Below, in pieces: positions 17,586-26,290 of a stretch of 64,000 nucleotides of DNA. This DNA is from Rhizobium altiplani (GTDB taxonomy: Bacteria > Pseudomonadota > Alphaproteobacteria > Rhizobiales > Rhizobiaceae): positions 186,001-250,000 of the forward strand of contig NZ_LNCD01000082.1 in NCBI RefSeq assembly GCF_001542405.1. Reading direction: 5' to 3'. Within the stretch, counting starts at the first letter, position 1. Every line of letters begins with the position of its first letter. Both the position numbers and the translations under genes were made by a program. Below the pieces are notes generated by a model that was not told the DNA's origin, ran no database searches, and saw nothing but the letters and a program-made list of their open reading frames with translations.

Positions 17586-18660
17586 GCTCGAGAAGCGGCC
17601 GCAAGCGTCGAAGCTCTATGGTTTCGTCTCACCGTTACTGGCATTGGTGCTGACGCTGATTGCCGGCGGGATCATGTTCGCCATTTTGGGCAAGAACCCC
17701 GTCGAAGCGCTGGATGCCTTCTTCCTCGAACCCTTGCTGGAAGTCTGGTCGCTGCATGAGCTTGCCGTTAAGGCAGCGCCCCTGATCATGATCGGCGTCG
17801 GGTTGGCGGTCTGCTATCGTTCCAATAACTGGAATATCGGCGCCGAGGGTCAATTTACGATCGGCGCGATTACTGGCTCGATCCTGCCGATCGTGTTTAC
17901 AGAATGGCACTCGCCTCTCGTGCTGCCCTTGATGCTTGTCATGGGTGCGATCGGCGGTGCGTTGTTTGCGGCCATTCCAGCGCTGCTGAAGGCGCATTTC
18001 AATACCAACGAAATCCTGACGAGCCTAATGCTTGTCTATATTGCGCAGCTGTTTCTGGATTGGCTGATCCGCGGCGCCTGGCGCAATCCGCAAGGCTTCA
18101 ACTTTCCCGAAAGCGTGCCGTTTCCACCCGAAGCCACACTGCCGGCGATCTGGGAAGAGTCCGGCCGCGCCCATTGGGCATTCGTGTTCGCGATTGTCGC
18201 AGCGCTTCTCGTCTGGTTCATGCTGAAATACACGCTGAGAGGATTCGAGATCGTGGTGCTCGGCCAGTCCGAGCGGGCAGGGCGCTTCGCCGGCTTTTCG
18301 TCCAAGAAGATGATCTGGTTCAGCTTTCTGTTCTCGGGGGCACTTGCAGGACTTGCCGGCATCTCCGAAGTATCGGGATCGATCGGACACCTGCAGCCTG
18401 CGATTTCTCCAGGCTACGGCTTCACGGCGATCATTGTCGCGTTTCTCGGACGCCTGAACCCACTCGGCATCATCGCATCCGGCCTTGTGCTCGCGCTGAC
18501 TTACCTCGGCGGCGAGGCGGCGCAGCTTTCGCTCGGCGTATCCGACAAGGTCACCCGCGTCTTCCAGGGCTTGCTGCTCTTCTTCGTGCTCTCCTGCGAC
18601 ACGCTCATCTACTACAAGATCCGTATCGTCTGGTTGCGGGTCCGGGGAGGCGTCGCGTGA
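17575..18660 (+). CDS. BMP-family ABC transporter permease, first subunit
   Basis: This 361-aa integral membrane protein of the BPD_transp_2 family has about ten hydrophobic segments. The conserved NWNIGAEGQFTIGAITGS stretch, the start of the family's best-kept region, is at about residues 83-100. The gene overlaps the ATPase gene by 11 bases and the second permease gene by four, so the subunits are translationally coupled. By family it forms half of the nucleoside channel. Confidence 0.92.
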   Translation: MRIELEKRPQASKLYGFVSPLLALVLTLIAGGIMFAILGKNPVEALDAFFLEPLLEVWSLHELAVKAAPLIMIGVGLAVCYRSNNWNIGAEGQFTIGAITGSILPIVFTEWHSPLVLPLMLVMGAIGGALFAAIPALLKAHFNTNEILTSLMLVYIAQLFLDWLIRGAWRNPQGFNFPESVPFPPEATLPAIWEESGRAHWAFVFAIVAALLVWFMLKYTLRGFEIVVLGQSERAGRFAGFSSKKMIWFSFLFSGALAGLAGISEVSGSIGHLQPAISPGYGFTAIIVAFLGRLNPLGIIASGLVLALTYLGGEAAQLSLGVSDKVTRVFQGLLLFFVLSCDTLIYYKIRIVWLRVRGGVA

Positions 18661-19577
18661 GCATCTTCGAAGCTATTCTGCTGACCGTCATCACAGCGTC
18701 CACACCTCTCGTTATTGCAGCCTTGGGCGAACTCGTCGCCGAACGATCCGGTGTTCTAAACCTCGGCGTCGAGGGCATGATGATCATGGGGGCCGTCGCG
18801 GCCTTCGCCAGCGCTCAGATTTCGGGGTCTCCCTATATCGGGCTGCTGGGCGGCATCGTCGCCGGCGCACTGTTTTCACTGCTGTTCGGTTTCCTTACCC
18901 TCACGCTGGTCGCAAACCAGGTGGCGACTGGCCTGGCGTTGACGATCCTCGGCCTTGGGGTGTCGGGAATGCTGGGTGAGGGCTATGTTGGCGTACCGGG
19001 CGTTCGCCTCGCGCCGATCGTCATTCCTTACCTCTCTGACATTCCGCTCATCGGATCCGTCCTGTTCAGGCAGGATCTGACATTCTACCTGTCGCTGGCT
19101 TTGCTCTTCGGCGTGAGCTGGTTCCTGTTCCGCAGCCGCACCGGCCTGAAGCTGCGCGCGATCGGCGACAGTCACGGTTCAGCGCACGCTCTCGGCATCA
19201 GGGTCATCCGCACGCGCTACCTCGCCGTGATGTTCGGTGGTGCCTGCGCGGGGCTCGCCGGAGCGCAGCTTTCCCTCGTTTATACGCCGCAATGGGTGGA
19301 GAACATGTCTTCCGGCCGTGGCTGGATCACACTCGCCCTCGTCGTCTTCGCATCCTGGCGTCCATGGCGGGTTTTTGCCGGTGGCTACCTCTTCGGCGCG
19401 GTCACGATCCTGCAGCTTCATGCACAGGCTTTTGGCGTTGGAATTCCGGCCCAATTTCTGTCGATGCTCCCTTATGCTGCCACTATTGTGGTCCTTGTCA
19501 TCATTTCTCATAATCGCCGTACGACGTTGATCAACACGCCTGCGTCGCTGGGAAAACCGTTCGTGCCGGAGCGCTAA
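18657..19577 (+). CDS. BMP-family ABC transporter permease, second subunit
   Basis: A GTG at 18657 overlaps the stop of the previous gene (GTGA) and gives a 306-aa protein. The frame is open far upstream, but that part lies inside the first permease gene. The conserved SGVLNLGVEGMMIMGAV motif near residues 30-46 parallels the NIGAEG motif of its partner. About nine membrane segments follow. It should pair with the first permease to form the channel. Confidence 0.9.
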   Translation: MSIFEAILLTVITASTPLVIAALGELVAERSGVLNLGVEGMMIMGAVAAFASAQISGSPYIGLLGGIVAGALFSLLFGFLTLTLVANQVATGLALTILGLGVSGMLGEGYVGVPGVRLAPIVIPYLSDIPLIGSVLFRQDLTFYLSLALLFGVSWFLFRSRTGLKLRAIGDSHGSAHALGIRVIRTRYLAVMFGGACAGLAGAQLSLVYTPQWVENMSSGRGWITLALVVFASWRPWRVFAGGYLFGAVTILQLHAQAFGVGIPAQFLSMLPYAATIVVLVIISHNRRTTLINTPASLGKPFVPER

Positions 19578-19627
19578 ACAGAAGAATGAGACGCGCTTCC
19601 GGAAATTACAAACTAAAAGGGGTTATC

Positions 19628-20701
19628 ATGAAAAAACTCGCATTTGCATTTGCCGCATCAGCTGCTGCGGTCCTGAGCGTGGGTTCGTCCGCGCAGGCCG
19701 CTGACAAGACCAAGGTCTGCTTCGTCTACGTTGGGTCACACACGGACGGTGGTTATTCCCAGGCTCACGATCTCGGTCGCCAGCAGATCCAGAAGGAATT
19801 CGGCGATAAGATCGACACGCCTTACCTCGAAAACGTACCGGAAGGCCCCGACGCCGAGCGTGCGATCGAGCGTCTGGCGCGTTCGGGCTGCAAGCTGATC
19901 TTCACGACGTCCTTCGGCTTTATGGATGCCACCGTGAAGGTCGCCGCAAAGTTCCCGAACGTGAAGTTCGAACACGGGACCGGCTATAAGTCCGGCCCGA
20001 ACCTCGCGACCTATAACTCGCGCTTCTACGAAGGGCGCTACATCCTCGGCCAGATCGCAGCCAAGACGTCGAAGAACCACGGTGCTGCTTACATCGCCTC
20101 ATTCCCGATCCCGGAAGTGGTCATGGGCATCAACGCCTTCGAACAGGGTGCCCGCTCCATCGATCCGGACTTCAAGCTGAAGGTCATCTGGGTGAACACC
20201 TGGTTCGACCCGGGCAAGGAAGCCGATGCAGCAAAGGCCATGGTCGACCAGGGCGTCGACGTGTTGACGCAGCACACGGATACCACTGCTCCGATGCAGG
20301 TTGCCGAGGAACGCGGCATTCATGCGTTCGGCCAAGCCTCCGACATGATCGCAGCCGGCCCGAAGGCTCAGCTGACGGCAATCGTCGACACCTGGGGTAA
20401 CTACTACTCCAAGCGCGTTCACGCGCTGCTCGACGGCACCTGGAAGTCCGAGCAGAGCTGGGACGGCCTGAAAGACGGCATCCTCAAGATGGCCGACTAC
20501 ACCAACATGCCTGACGACGTGAAGAAGATGGCTCAGGATACCGAAGCCAAGATCAAGTCGGGCGAGCTTCACCCCTTCACCGGCCCGATCAACAAGCAGG
20601 ACGGCACCCCGTGGCTGAAGGCTGGCGAAAAGGCTGACGACGGCACGCTGCTCGGCATGAACTTCTACGTCGAAGGCGTCGACGACAAGCTGCCCAAGTG
20701 A
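19628..20701 (+). CDS. BMP-family substrate-binding protein (nucleoside-type)
   Basis: The 357-aa protein begins with a signal peptide (MKKLAFAFAASAAAVLSVG, cleavage likely after AQA) and lacks a lipobox, so it is a free periplasmic protein. The mature part is a PBP1-type BMP (PnrA-like) binding protein, with VGSHTDGGYSQAHDLGR close to its start and the GINAFEQGARSIDPDF segment in the middle. The start at 19628 follows AAAAGGGG. It is the last gene of the operon and ends in a strong terminator. The ligand is probably a nucleoside, by family only. Confidence 0.92.
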   Translation: MKKLAFAFAASAAAVLSVGSSAQAADKTKVCFVYVGSHTDGGYSQAHDLGRQQIQKEFGDKIDTPYLENVPEGPDAERAIERLARSGCKLIFTTSFGFMDATVKVAAKFPNVKFEHGTGYKSGPNLATYNSRFYEGRYILGQIAAKTSKNHGAAYIASFPIPEVVMGINAFEQGARSIDPDFKLKVIWVNTWFDPGKEADAAKAMVDQGVDVLTQHTDTTAPMQVAEERGIHAFGQASDMIAAGPKAQLTAIVDTWGNYYSKRVHALLDGTWKSEQSWDGLKDGILKMADYTNMPDDVKKMAQDTEAKIKSGELHPFTGPINKQDGTPWLKAGEKADDGTLLGMNFYVEGVDDKLPK

Positions 20702-20729
20702 TTTCGTCAGGCAATTAGCACGTGCGAAA

Positions 20730-20757
20730 AGGCGCTCGTTTTGAGCGCCTTTTTTTA
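20730..20757 (+). terminator. Terminator of the BMP transporter operon
   Basis: Stem AGGCGCTC/GAGCGCCT with a GTTTT loop, followed by a run of T residues, 28 bases after the stop of the binding-protein gene. Confidence 0.92.
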
Positions 20758-20849
20758 TTTGCACCGCATACCAGAAAGTGCATTTACAAAAGTAATACTA
20801 TATGATTTTTTCTCGGTGTGCCGCGTGGAGGCGGCTTTGGGAGGACATA

Positions 20850-21812
20850 ATGAAATTGAAGACTGCACTCTTGAGTGCTACGATTCTGGCTGCCTGCATG
20901 TTCGGTTCTGCATCGGCTGCGGATCTGGTCGTCGGCTTTTCGCAGATCGGTTCTGAATCGGGTTGGCGCGCTGCTGAAACCACCGTCACGAAGGAAGAAG
21001 CCAAGAAGCGTGGCGTTGACCTGAAATTTGCTGACGCTCAGCAGAAGCAGGAAAACCAGATCAAGGCGATCCGCTCCTTCATCGCCCAGGGCGTCAACGC
21101 TATCTTCCTGGCGCCCGTCGTCGAGACCGGCTGGGACGCTGTTCTGAAGGAAGCAAAGGAAGCTGAAATCCCCGTAATCCTGCTCGACCGGACGATCAAG
21201 GCGCCTGAAGACCTCTACCTGACCGCTGTCACTTCGGATCAGGTTCATGAGGGCAAGGTTGCCGGCGACTGGCTGGTAAAGACCGTCGGCGACAAGGCTT
21301 GCAAGATCGTCGAACTCCAGGGAACGACCGGCTCTTCCCCCGCCATCGCTCGTAAGAAGGGCTTCGAAGAAGCCATCGCCGGCAAGGCAAACTTCAAGAT
21401 CGCTCGCAGCCAGACCGGTGACTTCACCCGCACCAAGGGCAAGGAAGTCATGGAAAGCTTCCTGAAGGCCGAAAACGGCGGCAAGGATATCTGCGCCCTC
21501 TATGCTCACAACGACGACATGGCCGTGGGCGGCATCCAGGCGATCAAGGAAGCCGGTCTGAAGCCGGGCAAGGACATTCTGGTCGTCTCGATCGACGCCG
21601 TGCCTGATATCTTCAAGGCTATGGCAGCCGGCGAAGCAAATGCGACCGTGGAACTCACGCCGAACATGGCTGGTCCCGCATTCGACGTCCTCGACGCATA
21701 CCTGAAGGACAAGAAGGCTCCGGCGAAGTGGATCCAGACGGAATCCAAGCTCTACACGCCGGCTGACGACCCGACGAAGGTCTACGAGTCGAAGAAGAAC
21801 CTCGGCTACTGA
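20850..21812 (+). CDS. ytfQ: YtfQ-like sugar-binding protein of an ABC transporter
   Basis: The 320-aa product has a signal peptide (residues 1-23, ending GSASA) and a two-lobed PBP1 sugar-binding fold beginning VVGFSQIGSESGWRAAET, which is characteristic of the YtfQ group. E. coli YtfQ binds galactofuranose; here the same ligand or another furanose or hexose is possible. GGGAGG precedes the start at 20850. A frame continuing 16 codons upstream is shadow. It is the first gene of a ytfQ-ytfR-ytfT-yjfF operon and is separated from ytfR by a stable hairpin. Confidence 0.92.
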   Translation: MKLKTALLSATILAACMFGSASAADLVVGFSQIGSESGWRAAETTVTKEEAKKRGVDLKFADAQQKQENQIKAIRSFIAQGVNAIFLAPVVETGWDAVLKEAKEAEIPVILLDRTIKAPEDLYLTAVTSDQVHEGKVAGDWLVKTVGDKACKIVELQGTTGSSPAIARKKGFEEAIAGKANFKIARSQTGDFTRTKGKEVMESFLKAENGGKDICALYAHNDDMAVGGIQAIKEAGLKPGKDILVVSIDAVPDIFKAMAAGEANATVELTPNMAGPAFDVLDAYLKDKKAPAKWIQTESKLYTPADDPTKVYESKKNLGY

Positions 21813-21827
21813 TTTTTGACGCTGGAA

Positions 21828-21856
21828 CCGCACCGGTCCATCATGGACCGGTGCGG
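21828..21856 (+). promoter_or_regulatory. Strong intercistronic hairpin between ytfQ and ytfR
   Basis: A perfect 13-bp stem, CCGCACCGGTCCA pairing with TGGACCGGTGCGG around a TCA loop, begins 16 bases after the ytfQ stop. No T-run follows, so it is not a standard terminator. Such stems behind binding-protein genes usually protect the upstream message from 3' exonucleases and raise binding-protein output over the membrane subunits; that role here is inferred. Confidence 0.7.
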
Positions 21857-21935
21857 AACTGCCGCCTGCCAATCAGGACCTCATGTCCTTCAATGCCGCG
21901 GCACCGCAAGGTCTATATCAGGAAAAGCCGCACTC

Positions 21936-23459
21936 ATGATTCACGATTTTGAGACCGTTCTAGCCGCTTCCGGTATTTCGAAATTCTTCCCGGGTGCCAT
22001 TGCGCTCGATAAGGTCGACTTCTCGCTGCGTAAGGGCGAGGTGCATGCGCTTCTCGGCGAAAACGGCGCAGGAAAGTCGACGCTGATCAAATGCATCACC
22101 GGTGCCTACCACCGCGACCAAGGCCGGCTCGTTCTCGACGGCGCTGAAATCAATCCGTCCGATACGCTCGCGGCTCAGAAACTGGGCATCGGGACTGTCT
22201 ATCAGGAGGTCAATCTCCTCTCCAATCTGAGCGTCGCTGAGAACCTCTATCTCGGCCGCCAGCCGAAGCGTTTCGGCATGATCGATGTGCGTGCGATGAA
22301 CCGACAGGCGCGGGCGCTGCTTGATCAGTATGGGATGGACATCGATGTGACCGCCCAACTCGATCGGTTTTCGGTCGCCGTGCAGCAGGTCGTGGCGATC
22401 GCGCGGGCTGTCGATTTATCCGGCAAAGTTCTCATCCTCGACGAGCCAACCGCAAGCCTCGACACGCAAGAAGTCGCGATGCTCTTTCGCATCATGCGTG
22501 ACTTGAAAGACCGCGGCCTTGGCATTGTCTTCATTACACATTTTCTCGAACAGGTTTACGAGGTCAGTGACCGCATCACGGTCCTTCGAAACGGAAAGCT
22601 CGTCGGCACCCGTGAGACATCCGAGCTGTCTCGCCAGAGCCTGATATCAATGATGCTCGGCCATGAACTGGCAAAGGCCGAGGCCACCGCCCGGGCGCAC
22701 TCCGTTGCTGCCGGTCCCGTGAAATACAGCTTCGAGGGTTATGGCAAGCGCGGCAAGGTGAAGCCGTTCGATCTCGAGGTCCGTGTCGGCGAGGTGGTGG
22801 GCGTTGCCGGCTTGCTCGGATCGGGACGCACGGAGACCGCCGAATTGCTGTTCGGGATCGAGCATGCCGACAGCGGAACCGCTAAGGTCGACGGTAGGCA
22901 GGTTAGTTTGTCGAACCCGCGTGCTGCGATCCGCAACGGCTTCGGCTTTTGTCCGGAGGATCGCAAGACGGACGGGATCATCGGCGACCTGTCCATTCGC
23001 GAGAACATTGCGTTGGCGCTGCAGGCGCGTAGAGGCTGGGCCCGACCGATTTCTCGCGCCGATCAGAACGCCTTGGCCGACCGCTACATCAGCGCACTCG
23101 ACATCCGTACGACGGACAGGGAAAAGCCCATCCGTCTGCTGTCAGGCGGCAATCAGCAGAAAGCGATCCTTGCACGCTGGTTGGCCACCAATCCCGACTT
23201 TCTCATTCTCGACGAGCCGACCCGCGGCATCGACGTCGGAGCGCATGCCGAGATCATCCGCTTGATCGAAGATCTGTGCGCGAATGGCATGTCGCTGATC
23301 GTGATTTCTTCGGAATTGGAAGAGCTTATTGCCTATAGCTCACGTATTTTGGTGCTTCGTGACCGCGAACATGTCGCTGAGCTGACAGGTGACAATGTCA
23401 GCACCGCGCGCATCGTCGACGCCATCGCCGCAGCCCAGAAAGAGACGGAGGACGCATGA
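21936..23459 (+). CDS. ytfR: YtfR-like sugar ABC transporter ATP-binding protein
   Basis: The 507-aa protein has two ABC domains. The first carries Walker A GENGAGKST at 41-49 and Walker B KVLILDEPTASLD. The second has a changed Walker A (GLLGSGRTETAE) but an intact LLSGGNQQKAILARWL signature and LILDEPTRGIDVG. This matches the RbsA/XylG/YtfR family. I start it at 21936 (MIHDFETVLA); the frame is open 40 codons further upstream, but that part contains the hairpin and looks non-coding. It overlaps ytfT by four bases. Confidence 0.92.
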   Translation: MIHDFETVLAASGISKFFPGAIALDKVDFSLRKGEVHALLGENGAGKSTLIKCITGAYHRDQGRLVLDGAEINPSDTLAAQKLGIGTVYQEVNLLSNLSVAENLYLGRQPKRFGMIDVRAMNRQARALLDQYGMDIDVTAQLDRFSVAVQQVVAIARAVDLSGKVLILDEPTASLDTQEVAMLFRIMRDLKDRGLGIVFITHFLEQVYEVSDRITVLRNGKLVGTRETSELSRQSLISMMLGHELAKAEATARAHSVAAGPVKYSFEGYGKRGKVKPFDLEVRVGEVVGVAGLLGSGRTETAELLFGIEHADSGTAKVDGRQVSLSNPRAAIRNGFGFCPEDRKTDGIIGDLSIRENIALALQARRGWARPISRADQNALADRYISALDIRTTDREKPIRLLSGGNQQKAILARWLATNPDFLILDEPTRGIDVGAHAEIIRLIEDLCANGMSLIVISSELEELIAYSSRILVLRDREHVAELTGDNVSTARIVDAIAAAQKETEDA

Positions 23460-24475
23460 AGTCGTCACTCAATGCCTTGTTGACCCGGCTAGCGCCGCAA
23501 ATTATCGCGCTTGTGGTCATTCTCCTATTGAATTTCATTATGTTCCCGCAGTTTTTTAATGTTGTTGTTCAGAATGGCCGGCTTTACGGCAGCCTGATCG
23601 ACGTACTGAACCGCGGCGCGCCGGTCGCTTTGTTGGCAATCGGCATGACCCTCGTGATTGCTACGAAGGGGATTGACCTCTCGGTCGGTGCCGTGATCGC
23701 GATCTGCGGCGCGGTTGCCGCATCATCCATCGTGTCCGGCCATTCGCTTGCTTCGACGCTGCTGGTAACGATCGGCGTCGGACTGCTTTGCGGTGTATGG
23801 AACGGATTCCTGGTCGCGTTGCTCAACATCCAGCCGATCATCGCCACGCTTGTGCTGATGGTCGCTGGACGCGGGATCGCGCAGCTCGTCACCGAGGGTG
23901 TAATCATGACCTTCAACGATGAAGGGCTGATCGCACTCGGCAGCGGCGCATTTGCTTTCCTACCCATGCCCGTTATCATCTGGCTGGTCATGGGGGCCTT
24001 GGTGATCCTCCTCGTGAGACGCACAGCGCTTGGCATGCTGATTGAAGCAACCGGTATCAATCGACGTGCAAGCACGTTGTCGGGTGTGCGCACGCCTGTG
24101 CTGCTGATGGCCGTTTATATGTTGAGCGGCCTTTGCGCCTCGATTGCCGGGATTATTGTCGCAGCCGATATCAAGGGCGCAGATGCGAACAATGCCGGTC
24201 TCTGGCTGGAACTCGACGCGATCCTGGCGGTCGTGGTCGGAGGCAACTCGTTGCTTGGAGGGCGTTTCAGCATTCTGGGTTCTCTGATCGGTGCAATGAT
24301 CATTCAGGCGGTCAATACTGGCATTCTGCTCTCGGGCTTCCCGCCTGAGTTCAACCTGATCATCAAGGCGGTGATCGTCATCGTGATCCTCGTCATTCAG
24401 TCGCCTGCGGTCCAATCGGCCGCCGTGGTCCTGAGCCGGCGATCGAGCCGCGTCACGGAAGGGCAGGTTCAATGA
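23456..24475 (+). CDS. ytfT: YtfT-like sugar ABC transporter permease
   Basis: The 339-aa integral membrane protein of the RbsC/BPD_transp_2 family has about ten membrane segments and the conserved IATKGIDLSVGAVIAICGA motif after the second one. A second family landmark, AVVVGGNSLLGGRFS, is in the C-terminal third. It overlaps ytfR and yjfF by four bases each (ATGA). It is one of two permeases that form the channel of this importer. Confidence 0.92.
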   Translation: MKSSLNALLTRLAPQIIALVVILLLNFIMFPQFFNVVVQNGRLYGSLIDVLNRGAPVALLAIGMTLVIATKGIDLSVGAVIAICGAVAASSIVSGHSLASTLLVTIGVGLLCGVWNGFLVALLNIQPIIATLVLMVAGRGIAQLVTEGVIMTFNDEGLIALGSGAFAFLPMPVIIWLVMGALVILLVRRTALGMLIEATGINRRASTLSGVRTPVLLMAVYMLSGLCASIAGIIVAADIKGADANNAGLWLELDAILAVVVGGNSLLGGRFSILGSLIGAMIIQAVNTGILLSGFPPEFNLIIKAVIVIVILVIQSPAVQSAAVVLSRRSSRVTEGQVQ

Positions 24476-25440
24476 ACTCGAAATATCTGCCGCTTCTGGC
24501 AACGGTCGTGATCTTCGTTCTCTCTTATGCGATCTGCACGCTGCAGTATCCCAATATTCTGTCGACCCGCGTAATCGGCAATCTTTTGACCGACAACGCC
24601 TTTCTCGGGATTGCAGCAGTCGGCATGACCTTTGTCATTATCTCCGGCGGCATCGACCTGTCGATTGGCTCTGTCATTGCGTTTACCGGTGTGTTCCTGG
24701 CAGTCGTCCTCCAGAACACGACCATCCATCCGCTCGTCGCGTTCGCATTGGTCCTGATCATCACGACCGTGTTCGGCGCCGTAATGGGTGCTATCATTCA
24801 CTATCTGGAAATGCCGGCCTTTATCGTGACGCTCGCAGGCATGTTTCTTGCGCGTGGCATGGCTTTCGTTCTGTCGATCGACAGCATTCCGATCAATCAC
24901 GACTATTACACCACGTTGACGAGCCTCTATTACAAGCTGCCAGGTGGGGGGCGTTTGACGCTGATCGGCGGCATCATGCTTCTGGTCTTTGTCGGCGGCA
25001 TATTCCTGGCGCACCGCACCCGCTTCGGGACCAATGTCTACGCACTAGGCGGCGGTTCGCAAACAGCGCAACTCATGGGCGTCCCCGTGGGCCGTACCAC
25101 GATACAGATCTACGCATTATCCGGCTTTCTTGCTGGCCTATCCGGAATCGTTTTTTCGCTCTATACGTCAGCCGGTTATTCTCTGGCAGCAGTCGGCGTT
25201 GAGCTGGATGCGATCGCAGCAGTTGTCATTGGGGGGACGCTGTTGACCGGAGGGGCGGGATTCGTAGCGGGTACCTTCATCGGTATCCTGATACAAGGCC
25301 TCATTCAGACCTACATCACCTTCGACGGGACGCTGTCGAGCTGGTGGACGAAGATCTTGATCGGCCTATTGCTTTTTGCATTTATTCTAATGCAGAAGGT
25401 TATTCTCTTCCTTTCCAGTATGAATAAGAGGTATGCCTGA
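24472..25440 (+). CDS. yjfF: YjfF-like sugar ABC transporter permease
   Basis: The 322-aa second permease shows the same family motifs as its partner: IISGGIDLSIGSVIAFTG near the N terminus and VIGGTLLTGGAGFVAGTF near residue 250. The hydrophobic profile suggests nine or ten membrane segments. The presence of two different RbsC-type permeases is typical of the YtfQRT-YjfF system and separates it from ribose or xylose importers, which use one. A regulator gene follows 15 bases downstream. Confidence 0.92.
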   Translation: MNSKYLPLLATVVIFVLSYAICTLQYPNILSTRVIGNLLTDNAFLGIAAVGMTFVIISGGIDLSIGSVIAFTGVFLAVVLQNTTIHPLVAFALVLIITTVFGAVMGAIIHYLEMPAFIVTLAGMFLARGMAFVLSIDSIPINHDYYTTLTSLYYKLPGGGRLTLIGGIMLLVFVGGIFLAHRTRFGTNVYALGGGSQTAQLMGVPVGRTTIQIYALSGFLAGLSGIVFSLYTSAGYSLAAVGVELDAIAAVVIGGTLLTGGAGFVAGTFIGILIQGLIQTYITFDGTLSSWWTKILIGLLLFAFILMQKVILFLSSMNKRYA

Positions 25441-25455
25441 ACGCGGAGGTATTCG

Positions 25456-26208
25456 TTGCGTAACAGATTGCTTGAGACCGGAAGAACAGCGCGCAAATCG
25501 CGAACGAGCCACGCCCAGGTCGTGGATGGCCTTGGCAGGGCGATTGTTGCCGGAACCTATCCTGTCGGAAGCATTCTGCCGGGCGATGCCGAACTCGCGC
25601 AACACTTCAAGGTCTCGCGGACGGTCCTTCGGGAAACGATGAAGACGCTTGCCGCAAAAGGCATGATCATCGCCAAGGCCCGTGTCGGAACACGCGTGAC
25701 GAAGAAAAACTTCTGGAACATGTTCGACAGCGAGATCATAGCTTGGCATTTCGACTGTGGCGTGACGGAAGAATTCCTGTTGCAGCTTTACGACATTCGG
25801 ATGGCCTTCGAGCCATTTGCCGCCGGTCTCGTAGCGGAGCGGGCGAGCAAGGAGGATATTGAAAATCTGCGCGCGCTAGCGACGGAGATGGCAGCCCCGG
25901 GTCATACCAGCGAAAGCCTCGCCTTGGCCGATCTGCATTTCCACCTCGCCATCGCCGATGCCTCTCACAACCCGTTCATGCGAACACTAGGGAGCTTGAT
26001 CGAAGCTGCGTTGGTTGGGATGTTTCGTATCAGTACGCCCCCCTCGCAGAACGGCTTCTCAGATATTGCGGACACGCATATGCGCATCGTGGAGGCGATC
26101 GTTGCCGGCGACATCGATGGCGCTCGAAAAGCGATGGAGGCCGTGATTGTCGACGGCCGGGATCACGTCCGCGAGGCCTATGCGGCGATGAGCAGGGAAT
26201 CCGCCTGA
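25456..26208 (+). CDS. GntR-family (FadR/FCD) regulator of the sugar transporter operon
   Basis: The 250-aa regulator starts with TTG at 25456, seven bases after GGAGG. It has a winged-helix domain (about residues 18-88, with GDAELAQHFKVSRTVLRETMKTL as helix-turn-helix) and an FCD domain (about 105-240) beginning LQLYDIRMAFEPFAAGL. Relatives named ExuR/UxuR/DgoR-like respond to sugar acids or aldonates. Being the fifth gene of the ytfQRT-yjfF unit, it is the likely local regulator. The rare TTG start may keep its level low. Confidence 0.88.
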   Translation: MRNRLLETGRTARKSRTSHAQVVDGLGRAIVAGTYPVGSILPGDAELAQHFKVSRTVLRETMKTLAAKGMIIAKARVGTRVTKKNFWNMFDSEIIAWHFDCGVTEEFLLQLYDIRMAFEPFAAGLVAERASKEDIENLRALATEMAAPGHTSESLALADLHFHLAIADASHNPFMRTLGSLIEAALVGMFRISTPPSQNGFSDIADTHMRIVEAIVAGDIDGARKAMEAVIVDGRDHVREAYAAMSRESA

Positions 26209-26290
26209 CCCATTTTTGATCTTTGTCCTGCCTTTGTCTTGCTGCTATGAGGCAGCAAAGGCCGCAAATAACGGATTCTCGGAGCACATC

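Noticed and set aside
16011..26208. Two adjacent ABC importers as one duplicated system
   Set aside because: Binding proteins and permeases belong to different families (BMP/NupBC type versus YtfQ/YtfT type), and a terminator separates the operons.
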